From: Paralithodes platypus
Taxonomy: Eukaryota > Arthropoda > Malacostraca > Decapoda > Lithodidae
Direction of reading: 5' to 3'
Assembly (NCBI GenBank): GCA_032716605.1
Contig: CM064501.1
Coordinates: forward strand, 23,760,514-23,824,513
DNA length: 64,000 bases
In this document: in pieces, positions 32,530 to 43,223 of the stretch
Layout: the number at the start of each line of letters is the position of its first letter
How positions within the stretch are numbered: position 1 is the stretch's first letter
Notes under the pieces: generated by a model
Database searches by the model: none
What the model saw: the letters and a program-made list of their open reading frames with translations, nothing else
Told to the model about the DNA's origin: nothing
Made by a program: the position numbers and the translations under genes

Positions 32530-33120
32530 TTAACCGTCCGCCTTTTACTCCCAGGGTGTCGGTGAACTTCCTCCTATTTAAATGAGATTTGGCATACGTT
32601 TAGAGGACTATGAGAGCTAATGTTTGGTACCATCAGGTTGAACATTGGTTATATAGTTTTTTATATATGTAAAAAATTAGGGTCAAAATTTGACACAATT
32701 ACACACTACAATAATTGACACTGTACTCAAGAATCTAGTGTATTGTCTTTCTGTTTGTGTTCAATCAACTCACAAAAGGTGTTTCTACAATCTAGTCAAC
32801 CATTTTTTGTATATCTCATCTAGTTTTATTTTTAGCCTAAATATTTTTAGGTTGACATTTGTTCACTTATTTTGCAACTTTGAAGATGTGCTGTGCATGA
32901 ATGGGGGTGGCTAAAATAATTCCCCTTGACTACGTTATAGAGTGTTTTATGGGATTTCCAATGGTATATGAATCATTACTGTATGACAAGTTGTTTTTCG
33001 ATTGTATGCATTTCCGAGTTGGAATGTTTTGACATTTTCGTGTTGAGAAAAAGCCTCGCAAACTTTAAAAACTGTTTTTCAGTAGAATAACTCTAGTCCT
33101 ATTACAGGAAATGTATTTTT
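32530..33120 (+). mobile_element. Possible distant miniature-element relative
   Basis: It begins TTAACCGTCCGCC (TTAA at 32530-32533). At 32938-33020 it has TTTCCAATGG, TGAATCAT and CTGTATGAC in the order and spacing of the B/C core. No convincing right terminus or paired palindrome is visible. Confidence 0.3.
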
Positions 33121-34313
33121 AATTATTTCTATGTAATAGGGTATCTGCAACCAGGATAGAATATACGTGTGCGAACTGGGAGTGAGCTAGGTGGCGAACG
33201 TTTAAAGGAAGATACGGCTGGCTCTGGTTGTTGTGTCACAGGAGGCCGTTGATTGGTCGAGAGCGAGGGTGTGGCAGGATCTTCCCTGTGGCAAGAATTA
33301 AAATTAAACCTTGCCACGCCACCTGAACTAATCCCGTCCCCTGATTGGTGGACAGAATTACTCCTTTAGTATTCATTTTCCCTTTTTTTTGTTTCTCCCT
33401 TTCTTATATTTATTCACTGCTGTACTACACTATTCGTATATCTTAATACTGCCCTAGGTTTCCACTTCTATTTCTCACCTTCCTGATTCCCCTACCTCTA
33501 GTTTTTGTTTTTGTATTCAATTTCCCTCTCCCTGCGATCAATATTTGTTCAAGGCCTCTCTGGTTATAAATATATGAGTGCTATCAGAGAGAGCCCTCAT
33601 AAATATTGTCAATGGTCAGTGTCCAGTTTCGTTCACTCTGATAATTTACAAGCTAGGGCGAATTATAGTGGGCGAAAACAAAAAGTGGAATGACCTGGCA
33701 GGGATATGATAACACTTACCTTGCTGTACACTTTCTTATCATCTGTCTCTTGCCTTTCATTCCCTCCATTTATTTATCTTTTCTACCTTTATGATTTCAT
33801 TTGTAGTATATTCATATGAGGTAATACTTCCATGTTCTGCGGTTTTCATGGTCAAAGAGTTATACTAATAAATTGTTTCGAGTTTTTCTAATAAATCGAT
33901 TTTGAGGTGAGGAAATTGGCTTGTGTGGTATGGGTCGCTCATATATATGTCATATTATATGTCTCCTGGGGCATGGTCATGGAAGTCGGTATGCCACTCT
34001 ATTCTACTTTGTATGAGAACGGAATTATACTCTTTTGAATTCCTTTATAGTCAGACTGGTTTCGTTGTATTCTGTTGCACTCGGTATTTATAACCAACTG
34101 CACTCCGTCACACCCCTGAATAACTCTGTTAGGAAGCAGAGTAGGACAGAGTGTTACTCCGTCCTAGTTCGTCCTACTCTATTCTAACCTGTCTTTCTCG
34201 GTGAATTTTCCACATTTTGTGCCATTTCTCCTGAAGTAACACTAAGTCGACACTCCTAGCTAATCTAGTCCAAACTCCTTGATCTCGGGAAGGCCCCTTT
34301 TGCGTTCTAAGGC
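33121..34313. other. No gene seen
   Basis: Unique-looking sequence. Around 34030-34190 there are irregular ACTCTGT/ACTCCGTC repeats. The minus-strand frame reaching into this region from the Penelope tail loses similarity beyond the (TA)n at 34314. Confidence 0.5.
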
Positions 34314-34331
34314 AATATATATATATATATA

Positions 34332-35098
34332 TGTTGGTAAAGCCAGGTAATACATTTTCTTTAATACATACGAGGTTGAAAGAAATGGCAATTTCTGCGT
34401 TGGAAATTTTATTATTCAAAGTTTCCAGGTCTCTGATGAGTTTTCGCTGGGTGGCAGGAAGTAGATGAAGGAGATGAGCAAAATTCATGGTGGTACAGGG
34501 TTACATTAAAGTACATGAAGATACAGGATATACGACGCGTTTCACTGGACAACCAGCATTATCAAGTAAAGAAGGAATGATATAAAAGGTAAACAGGAAG
34601 GGTATATATAGAGGGTGGATGATCAGAGGAGGCGGAAAACAGGGGGCAAAAGTCTGCTATTGGTGGAAGGGTAAACTAGGAGAGAGAAAAGGGGGTAACC
34701 GCTTCACGCATGTGCACTGGATGCGGGATGATGGTCGGTAGGTGGGGTCGAAGCTGATTGGCTGCGTGTCGAGGGGCGTGGCCTAAGTTGTGTGGCGCCT
34801 GCAGAAGACGAAGCTGAAGGAGGTAGCGCGGGGGGCTGCGTCAAGGGCACCGGGGGGCGAGGAGGGGTGTTAGGTCCTGTAGGGTAGTGCCTTTTGGCAG
34901 AAGGAAGGATCTGAAGGTCCAGAGTTTGGTTGTTGATGTTGGGATGTAAGGCTTGGATATATAAAGCTTCGAGTATAGGTAATCTCCTTGGGTCACTTTC
35001 TTTATCGAGTATGGTGGTGTGTTTCTCTAACTCGTTGCGTGTGAGGTGAGGGTGGTTAGGGGTGAGATAGTGGTCTTTGATGGCTCCAGCCTGAAGGT
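34332..35098 (-). mobile_element. Penelope-like tail, left arm
   Basis: On the minus strand from 35098: the GIY-YIG C-terminal part (GAIKDHYLTPNHPHLTRNEL, TTILDKESDPRRLPILEALY), a Pro/Ser-rich stretch, a non-coding segment with a TATA-like TATATATACCC and the hammerhead-like motif. It then restarts an ORF ([20 protein letters not shown] at 34488). That restart resembles a Penelope ORF N-terminus, so this is probably the repeated terminal unit (pLTR) typical of these elements. It is cut off at the (TA)n. Confidence 0.75.
34528..34566 (-). ncRNA. Hammerhead-ribozyme-like motif, left arm
   Basis: Identical to the motif at 46917-46955: core-like UUGAUAA, a hairpin GCUGG-UUGU-CCAGU, GAAA, then ACGCGUC with a minimal stem III. 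Penelope-like elements are known to carry minimal type-I hammerheads in their terminal repeats. Confidence 0.45.
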
Positions 35099-37596
35099 AC
35101 AAAGTACAAAGGAGTACAAAGGAAATCAAGCAACAACAGGTCTAGTGACCCTTCTAGGTTGCTTGTCCTCCAAAACACTGAGGAAATCAGTGTCCAAACA
35201 GTGGTTTAGAGTGGGTAAGGGAACATTGGAAAGGGAACTACTGCCCTGCCACTAACGTGGCAGGACTAGGAAGTTAGTAGGGGACATATGGGTTAGTAAC
35301 TGAGGGGAGGATAAAGTTATTAATTTACAAACGCAGTCAGTCGCGGGTTTGATGCGAGATATTTGTCTAGGCGGAATTTAAATGAATCAACGGTGCTGCA
35401 GTCTATAACGTCTCGGGGAAGCCCATTCCACAAGTTGACAACTCGATTGAAGAAGAAATTCTTAGATTCGTGCGAGTTAAAAGATTTACCAATAATTTTG
35501 CAACCGTTTCCCCGCGTGTAATTAGATTGGTCGATAGTGAAGTACTTACTACAGTTCATATTGTCGATGCCTTTGATGATTTTGAACACTTGAATTAAGT
35601 CGCCTCTTAATCTGCGCTGGGTTAAAGGAAATAGATTTAATTCTCTAAGACGCTCTTCGAATGGTTTGTTCTTTAGGCTAGGTATCATTTTGGTAACTCT
35701 ACGTTGAACTCGTTCTAGCTTGTTTATATCTTTTTGGTAATAAGGGCACCAGGATTGAACGCAGTATTCCAGAAGAGGGCGGACTAAGGAATTGTAAAAG
35801 GTTAGGATAACTTCTTTGGATTTATGCTCAAATGACCTGCCTATAAAGCCAATTATTTTGTTTGCCTTCTTAACAACTTCTGAACATTGTTGACTCGGTT
35901 TTAGGTTACTCGATATTGTTACTCCCAGATCAGTTTCTCTGTTTACATTCTTAAGCTGAGTGCCATTCATCGAATAGTTTGCTTTCTCATTTAGGTATCC
36001 GACATGTAGTACTTTACATTTATCCGCATTGAAACTCATTTGCCAAATTTGGGCCCAACATGACAATTTATCTAGATTGTGTTGCATATCGTCAACTTGT
36101 TCTTTTGAGAGTACGCTATTTGCAATTTTTGTATCGTCAGCAAATTTTGAGATTGTGCAGGTGAGACCCTCATCTATGTCGTTGATGTAAATTAGAAAGA
36201 GAATTGGTCCTAGTACCGATCCCTGGGGTACCCCGCTACTTACATTGGTCCATTTAGATGCCTTACCGTTTATGACTACCCTTTGCTTTCTGTTGCTGAG
36301 CCAATTTTCTATCCATTTCAACACACCATCTTGTATTCCATGCGCTTTTAGTTTTAGCAGTAAACGTTTGTGGGGAACTTTGTCAAAGGCCTTTTGAAAA
36401 TCAAGGTATATAATATCTACAGCTTTACTCTCATCGTAGAGGTTGAGGATATCGTGGAAGAAGTCTAAGAGGTTTGTTAAACAGGAACGTTTTTTACGAA
36501 AGCCGTGTTGAGTATCTTTAAGTATGTTATTTTCCTCTAAGTGATTTACGAGTCTGTCTCGTATGACCGTTTCTAGCATTTTACATACAACTGAGGTTAA
36601 GCTAATTGGACGATAGTTACTGGGTAGGGATTTGCTGCCTTTTTTGAATATCGGTGTTATGTTGGCTAGCTTCCACTGATCAGGCATAGTTCCAGACTGC
36701 AAGGATTTATTGAATAGTAATGTCAGTGGTTTGGAGAGCTCATTCTTAGCTTCCTTTAGAACTCTAGGCGAGATTGTATCAGGTCCTGGCGTTTTATTTA
36801 CCTTGAGTTTATCTAAACAATTCAATACTTCTCTCTCTGTAACGGTGATATTGCTTAGAACATCTGAATTATCAATCTGAATCGGCGATGGTGTAGGGAT
36901 ATCACTGAGGTCTTCTGTTGTAAAAACTGATGCAAAGAAGGTATTGAGGGCATTACTCATTTGTACTTCGTCTTTGGTGTATTCTCCTTTTTCATCGACT
37001 AACGGTCCAACAGTTGAAGTAACGACTTTTTTCTTTCTGATATAACTATAGAATTCTTTCGGGTTTGTTTTACTTTGATTCGCAATATGTAACTCTAAGG
37101 TCTTTTTACTTTGCTTAATTAACTTTTTGGCTTTGCGTCGTAGCTCTACAAATTTCACCCGTTCTTCGTCATTTTGTGAGGATTTTAATCTATCATTAGC
37201 AAATTTTTTTAGCAAGCAGGCAGTTTGAAATATCTTTATTCCACAATTTGGGCTTATTATTATGGCCTGGACGCCGTATTTTCGATGGTATGCAGTCTTG
37301 CACTGCTTTTAGGTAAGTGGTTTCGAATAACTTCCAAGATGTATTTATGTCGTTATTGTTAATTAAAAAGCTCCAGTCAGTTTCTTTAAACAAAGCTCTA
37401 AGTTTATGGAAGTTTGATTTCTTGAAATTAGGGACTTTTTCGATGCTACTATTTGGTTCGTTACTAGTAAACTTTAAAGTGAAAGTTATCGTACGATGGT
37501 CGCTGTTACTGAATTCATCACCAACATTCAAATTCTCTATCAATTCTTCTTTTGTTGCAAGTACAATGTCAAGAACGTTATTACCACGGGTCGGCA
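35099..37596 (-). mobile_element. CR1-like LINE, copy C, 5'-deleted
   Basis: The minus strand retains the end of the endonuclease domain (from PTRGNNVLDIVLATK), the full RT (631-residue frame 35320-37215 with GVPQGSVLGP and SKFADDTKIAN), and the 3' UTR with CTTTGTACTC-type terminal repeats. It differs from copy B by only scattered residues. One extra base in an A run near 37200 separates the endonuclease remnant from the RT frame. The 5' region, ORF1 and N-terminal endonuclease are missing. The left edge abuts Penelope sequence in frame at about 37597. Confidence 0.85.
35320..37215 (-). CDS. LINE C reverse transcriptase frame
   Basis: An open frame of 631 codons on the minus strand. It covers the pre-RT region (QSKKTLELHIANQSK, KTPGPDTISPRVLKEAK), fingers and palm (NYRPISLTSVVCKMLE, DIIYLDFQKAFDKVPH with the motif A Asp, SSGVPQGSVLGPILF, and FADD with the catalytic Asp pair), the thumb, and the C-terminal HKSKEVILTFYNSLVRPLLEY to the end (LASNPRLTAFVN). 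This is the reverse transcriptase that would copy LINE RNA at a nicked target. Unlike copy B, its frame is intact from RT to stop. It lacks its endonuclease and start, so translation would depend on upstream readthrough or an internal start. Probably non-functional alone. Confidence 0.85.
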   Translation of the reverse strand: MLKKFANDRLKSSQNDEERVKFVELRRKAKKLIKQSKKTLELHIANQSKTNPKEFYSYIRKKKVVTSTVGPLVDEKGEYTKDEVQMSNALNTFFASVFTTEDLSDIPTPSPIQIDNSDVLSNITVTEREVLNCLDKLKVNKTPGPDTISPRVLKEAKNELSKPLTLLFNKSLQSGTMPDQWKLANITPIFKKGSKSLPSNYRPISLTSVVCKMLETVIRDRLVNHLEENNILKDTQHGFRKKRSCLTNLLDFFHDILNLYDESKAVDIIYLDFQKAFDKVPHKRLLLKLKAHGIQDGVLKWIENWLSNRKQRVVINGKASKWTNVSSGVPQGSVLGPILFLIYINDIDEGLTCTISKFADDTKIANSVLSKEQVDDMQHNLDKLSCWAQIWQMSFNADKCKVLHVGYLNEKANYSMNGTQLKNVNRETDLGVTISSNLKPSQQCSEVVKKANKIIGFIGRSFEHKSKEVILTFYNSLVRPLLEYCVQSWCPYYQKDINKLERVQRRVTKMIPSLKNKPFEERLRELNLFPLTQRRLRGDLIQVFKIIKGIDNMNCSKYFTIDQSNYTRGNGCKIIGKSFNSHESKNFFFNRVVNLWNGLPRDVIDCSTVDSFKFRLDKYLASNPRLTAFVN

Positions 37597-38846
37597 AAGT
37601 TAACCGACGTGAAAGACGAGTCTGCGTCATACCAATATAGGAATGAGGTCCACAGTCCTCATAATTACAGGTATGTTGGTAAATTACGTGATCGTCGGTC
37701 ATCGGGCTCTTTATCTTGGTGGAGGCTGGTTTGTTGCGGAGAACGAGGTTGGAGGTCTTGGGGGATTTGTAATAAATTATTAATTTGATTTTGTTTTCCG
37801 GGTTGGTTGGGTGGACATGCTTGGAAATTATTTCTTTTAAGACGGCCTCGTCATTTTTGTGTTCAGAGGACATGTAATTGCGGTAGAAGATCTTAATTTC
37901 ATTGGGGGGGTCAATGTTGGGAGGGCTTTGGGTGTACCATTTTTCAAGATGGTGGTTGATGGTGATGGAGATGTCGGAGTTGGAGTATCCTTTATTTACT
38001 AAAACTTGGGATAGTCTTTCTAGTTCCTGGTGGGTGTCGGCCCAGGTAGAGCAGTGCGTGAGGGCTCTCCTAACATAGGCGGAGGTGGAGGATAGAAGAT
38101 AATGGCGGGGGCATTCACTATCGCCGTTGAGGCATTGTCCTGTGTTAGTTGGTTTAATGTAGACGGTGGTTTTGAACCCATGGTCGTTCAGAGCTACGAG
38201 GATGTCGAGGAAGGGGAGTTGTCCATTGTTAGATTTTTCAAAGGTGAAGTTAAGTCCGGAGGAGGTCATGAAGTGACGCTGGAGTTCCTGTAGTTCGTGG
38301 AGGTCCTTCATTTGCACGAAGATGTCATCCACGTATCTACAGTAGACAGCGGGTCGTTGGGTAGCTAGGAGCTCTTCCTCGATGGTACACATGAAAAAGT
38401 TCGCAAAAAGAACTCCTAGGGGGCTGCCCATCGCCACACCGTCTATCTGCTTGTACATGTTGCCCCGGGGGCAAAGGAAGGGGGCCTCCTTGGTACATAG
38501 CTCCAGTAGTGTTTTCAGGGCCTTCTCCGGGATGTCCAGTGTAGGTGTATCAGGGCAATGATAAATTCGACGTAGAATCATGTCAATGGTCCTATCCACT
38601 GGCACGTTGGTGAACAGGCTTTCTACGTCGAGAGAGGCGATTGTGTGGTTGTTGTTACAGGGGGCGTCTCGTAAAATTTCCAAGAAATCGTGGGCTGAGT
38701 CAAGGTTGAATTGGCTGGGCACGTAGGGGGTGAGGAGGTTGTTCAGGGCCTTGGCGATCTGGTAGGTGGCAGTGGGGATCTGGGAGATGATGGGGCAGAG
38801 GGGGTTCCCAGGTTTGTGTGTTTTGATGGTTCCGTACGCATAACCA
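37597..38846 (-). mobile_element. Penelope-like RT, left arm, 5'-truncated
   Basis: Within the minus-strand frame 37196-38884 the Penelope part runs from GYAYGTIKTHKPGN (start of the RT core) through motif A (ASLDVESLFTNVP), motif B-like (QIDGVAMGSPLGVLFANFF) and motif C (YCRYVDDIFVQ), to the GIY-YIG opening HSYIGMTQTRLSRRLT. It stays open across the junction into the CR1 endonuclease remnant, making a 562-residue chimeric frame. Penelope RTs are telomerase-like and pair with a GIY-YIG nuclease, which is interrupted here. The N-terminal ~280 residues of the right-arm copy are absent. Confidence 0.9.
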
Positions 38847-40872
38847 GCACCCTCCAGTTTCGTGAAGAACTGGTGAAGGACCAAATAATTGAAAAACGTG
38901 AGCTCGCCAACAACCTTCGTAAAGAACGAGATGCTCTTCTACGGATTTGGGAAGACGAAACCCCTCCAGACCACCTCAAAGCCGAAATCAACACAGCCCT
39001 CGAACAACTCCTTGAACAACACAGAAGACAAGCCGAAAACACAACCATAAAAAAGCTTGCCCGTCTTTATGGCGGAAACTTAAAACTACCCAAACCAACA
39101 AAAGGATATATAAACCTTACTAACACCATTCTGACCCTGGACCAAGAAGACCTCCTCAACAAAGGCCTCAACTGCCACTACAGCTCCAAACCTGGCCCCC
39201 ACCGGAAACGCCTAGAAACGGAAATCCTCCTGGACGACATCCTACGACTCAAGAAGGATGGCAAGGTCACCACTACTCCCGCCCTACAACCTACTCTCCT
39301 CGCTGAAGCCGCCAAAACCAGAGGAACTCACCATAGCAAAATACTCAACAAACAACACTTCCAAGCTGCCAAACTATTAAGAGACAACCCCAACATCATC
39401 ATCCGTCGTGCAGATAAAGCTTCCTGCCTCGTGATCCATGACAAGGAGGAATATCTTAGAAAAATGGACGTCATCTTAAGTGACAACACTAAATTTAAAA
39501 AGATCACCCGCAACCCAACCGACGAAATCAAACGTATTGCCAACACCACCATCACCGCCATCAACGCCAAACAAGAAGGGATCCACCTTAAAAAACTCGT
39601 CGGAGAATACACCCCTGGTTATGCGTACGGAACCATCAAAACACACAAACCTGGGAACACCCTCCGCCCCATCATCTCCCAGATCCCCACTGCCACCTAC
39701 CAGATCGCCAAGGCCCTGAACAACCTCCTCACCCCCTACGTGCCCAGCCAATTCAACCTTAACTCAGCCCACGATTTCTTGGAAATTTTACGAGACGCCC
39801 CCCGTAACAACAACCACACAATCGCCTCTCTCGACGTAGAAAGCCTGTTCACCAACGTGCCAGTGGATAGGACCATTGACATGATTCTACGTCGAATTTA
39901 TCATTGCCCTGATACACCTACACTGGACATCCCGGAGAAGGCCCTGAAAACACTACTGGAGCTATGTACCAAGGAGGCCCCCTTCCTTTGCCCCCGGGGC
40001 AACATGTACAAGCAGATAGACGGTGTGGCGATGGGCAGCCCCCTAGGAGTTCTTTTTGCGAACTTTTTCATGGGTACCATCGAGGAAGAGCTCCTAGCTA
40101 CCCAACGACCCGCCGTCTACTGTAGATACGTGGATGACATCTTCGTGCAAATCAAGGACCTCCACGAACTACAGGAACTCCAGCGTCGCTTTATGACCTC
40201 CTCCGGACTTAACTTCACCTTTGAAAAATCTAACAATGGACAACTCCCCTTCCTCGACATCCTCGTAGCTCTGAACGACCATGGGTTCAAAACCACCGTC
40301 TACATTAAACCAACTAACACAGGACAATGCCTCAACGGCGATAGTGAATGCCCCCGCCGTTATCTTCTATCCTCCATCTCCGCCTATGTTAGGAGAGCCC
40401 TCACGCACTGCTCTACCTGGGCCGACACCCACCAGGAACTAGAAAGACTATCCCAAGTTTTAGTAAATAACGGATACTCCAACTCCGACATCTCCAGCAC
40501 CATCAACCACCATCTTGAAAATGGTACACCCAAAGCCCTCCCAACATTGACCCCCCCAATGAAATTAAGATCTTCTACCGCAATTACATGTCCTCTGAAC
40601 ACAAAAATGACGAGGCCATCTTAAAAGAAATAATCTCCAAGCATGTCCACCCAACCAACCCGGAAAACAAAATCAAATTAATAATTTATTACAAATCCCC
40701 CAAGACCTCCAACCTCGTTCTCCGCAACAAACCAGCCTCCACCAAGATAAAGAGCCCGATGACCGACGATCACGTCATTTACCAACATACCTGTAATTAT
40801 GAGGACTGTGGACCTCATTCCTATATTGGTATGACGCAGACTCGTCTTTCACGTCGGTTAACTCTTCACCTT
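38847..40872 (+). pseudogene. Penelope-like RT ORF, right arm
   Basis: Coding from LQFREELVKDQIIEK (about 38860) through an N-terminal region rich in Lys/Glu helices, the telomerase-like RT (TIASLDVESLFTNVP, DGVAMGSPLG, RYVDDIFVQ at about 40127), and an extension to HHLEN near 40520. There one A is missing from an A run relative to the left arm, so the frame breaks; the next frame (40588-40872) continues to the GIY-YIG motif HSYIGMTQTRLSRRLTLHL. The start codon segment is not here; the likely ORF start is seen in the terminal repeat at 46995. The GIY-YIG domain is cut by LINE B at 40872/40873. Confidence 0.88.
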
Positions 40873-42162
40873 AACTCACACCCCGTGCTACCGCCAGACG
40901 CTGCAGACGCTCTGTCAATGCTCTCACGATATCGATCATAATTTGAGTATTAACTACTCATCCTCTTCATTCTTGTGCATGAAAGGTGGTTAAGAGCACG
41001 TTTAACCATCCTGTAGCTTAGTAAGTAACACTGCACGATATTTCGCTGTGTATTGACTGATAAACTTTGTGTTTATCACAAGACTCCTGCTCGGACAGGG
41101 CGCCACTAGCGCCATCTATTGTTTTGTTTTGCTTTGTAAACAAACGCTCTCTTATTACTATTTTATATAAAATCGTAGCCCCTAATTTTACCCATTACCT
41201 ACTGTAGTAAGTATCTATTTAACTGCCTTGTATGTAAGTAAAGCTTTGCATATTAATTTGCTAATAAACAATATTGTTTACTAACTAACCGCCTACAGGG
41301 ACTAACGCCGACACCATTTTGTAAACAAACCTTTTTTGGGGATTATACATATTAAATTCCAGCAAATTTTGTACCAAATTTAAGTGCATTCATTTATCTT
41401 TTCCCCCTAGATATATTCTTGACTTTTTCTCCTCAGACTGATTTTACTTTAAGCTAAGGGTGGTATTTGTACAAACTAACCTAGCCTAACCCAACCTGCC
41501 AAGCTTTTAACCTAACCCAAACCTAGCCTAGCCTATAGCCAGCCAATCTGTTTTATTATTAACTCTTGTAGATATTGTATTTAGTATCCTACTGTAGCTA
41601 TATATATCTGTAATTTTAGTTGTTGCTTGCACGATCTTGTAATAACCTTTGACTGATACACTTTTTTATCTAAAAAGAGTAGGCTACTGCTTTACTAGGC
41701 TTCAGTGACACCAGGGTCATCTGTTGACACAGTATATTAACCCCTTGTGTGCAGTCACACTTTATTTTTTATAATCTCTATTTGGTGAATTTATATTTAG
41801 TTACATATTCTGTTATACATATATTTGTTTAAGGTTAGGTTATCACACCTGGTAGCCTATTTCTGCGAATTTCAATTTTATTATATTCGGTTAGGCTATT
41901 CAACGCTGGTAGCCTATTATTGCGTATTTCAATTTAAAACAAAACTTTTGGTTAGGCTATCGCCCCTGGAAGCCTAATTCTGCGTATCTCAACATTTTTG
42001 TTTTCGGTTAGGCTATCACCCCTGATAACCTATTTCTGCGTATTTCAGCATATTTGTTTTCGGTTGAAGTGATTGAAGTGTTTTTAAAGTGAGTGAAGTG
42101 TTGTAAAGTGAGTGAATTGTTTTTTAAGTGAGTGAAGTGATCTGAAGAAAGTGACTGTCACC
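40873..42162 (+). promoter_or_regulatory. LINE B 5' region with repeated monomers
   Basis: Three related stretches (about 40960-41170, 41180-41350 and 41580-41740) carry TTGACTGATAAAC or a variant, a GCGCCA/ACACCA-like segment and TAAACAAA. At 41830-42060 a second repeat, GGTTAGGCTAT...CCTATT(A/T)CTGCGTATTTCA, recurs four times at about 55-65 bp. AGTGAGTGAAGTG minisatellite units (42066-42145) run up to the ORF1 start. Confidence 0.65.
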
Positions 42163-43197
42163 ATGCCTCGCGCTTGTGCGAACTGCGCCGGTAGGTTTGA
42201 GTCCATGTTTGCTACTATCGATCTTCAAGTCTGCCGGCTCTGCCAGCAACGAGAGAATTTTACAGTGAAATTAGATGAAGCCTACAACAAGATCAACGTC
42301 CTCACCATGAAGCTGGAATCACTCCAAGAGTTTGTAACACTCAACGTTGGAGTGCCACAAACTTCAATTGTCACCGCAACTCCAGCAGCCACCAACGCCC
42401 CAACGTCAACTGCCAACAATTCAACGCCTACAGTAGCCATTTCAGGTGATGTTTCCGATACTCAAGATACAAATAGCGACTCTCTTCCCCCTCAAGACAA
42501 CTTCCGTGTCGTGAGGAACAACGTTTGCCCCAAGACCAGGAAACACATACCGATTACCGAGTGTTAAAACCGTTTCCAGATACTCGCAGACTCAGATGAC
42601 GAAGAGGAAATAGAAGAAGTCCGGCTCGTGGGAGACTCGATGATACGTGGTCAGCTCACAGAGTTTTGCGCCAGGGCACCTAAGACCAGGAAGCGTTTTT
42701 GTATCCCTGGTGGTGGTGTGGATGACGTAGTTGCAGCAGTTGACGAAGTATCAAAGCTGGCCCCAGCTAATACAATGTACGTCATCCACGTTGGATCCAA
42801 CGATGTACAGCGAACCCGGTCGGAAGATTTGCTTTTAAAGTACCAGCAGCTGATCAAGTCGTTTAAGGAGAAGTCATCAAGGATCATCGTCTCAGGAATC
42901 GTCCCCCGGCTCGGTGTAGAGAGCCGATTTTACAACATAGCCACCAGCACAAATCGTTGTCTAGCAAACCTCTGCAGGAAGGAGAACGTGGGATTCGTCG
43001 ACACCTGGGACAATTTCTACTACGATGACTATTTGTTTTCGGACGATGGAGTTCATCTGAACCAGGTGGGAGCAGCGCGTTTTGGGCGTCTTCTCAACGA
43101 TGCGGTGAAGGATTTTCGGAGAAGAAATCGACTCAGCACAGGACAACCAGGAAGGAGGACCGAAGACAGCGAGGACGGCAATCTACAAAGGAATTAA
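42163..43197 (+). pseudogene. LINE B ORF1, SGNH-esterase type
   Basis: Start ATG at 42163 in the context CACCATG. Four paired cysteines in the first ~30 residues (CANC and CRLC, with RACANCAGRF at the start) form a likely zinc-binding module. A coiled coil follows (LDEAYNKINVLTMKLESL), then a Thr/Ala-rich linker. After a single in-frame TAA at 42565-42567 comes an esterase-like domain: LVGDSMIRGQ (nucleophile Ser block), HVGSNDVQ, and DDGVHLNQVGAARFG (Asp/His). The copy A frame reads through this position, so the stop is private to copy B. The protein likely binds LINE RNA; the esterase role is not established. Confidence 0.85.
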
Positions 43198-43223
43198 ATA
43201 CTAATCCGTCAAGAACCGCGAAT

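Noticed and set aside
38711..38846. N-terminal 45 residues of the right-arm Penelope frame
   Set aside because: They are the antisense of the left-arm RT and only read through the head-to-head junction.
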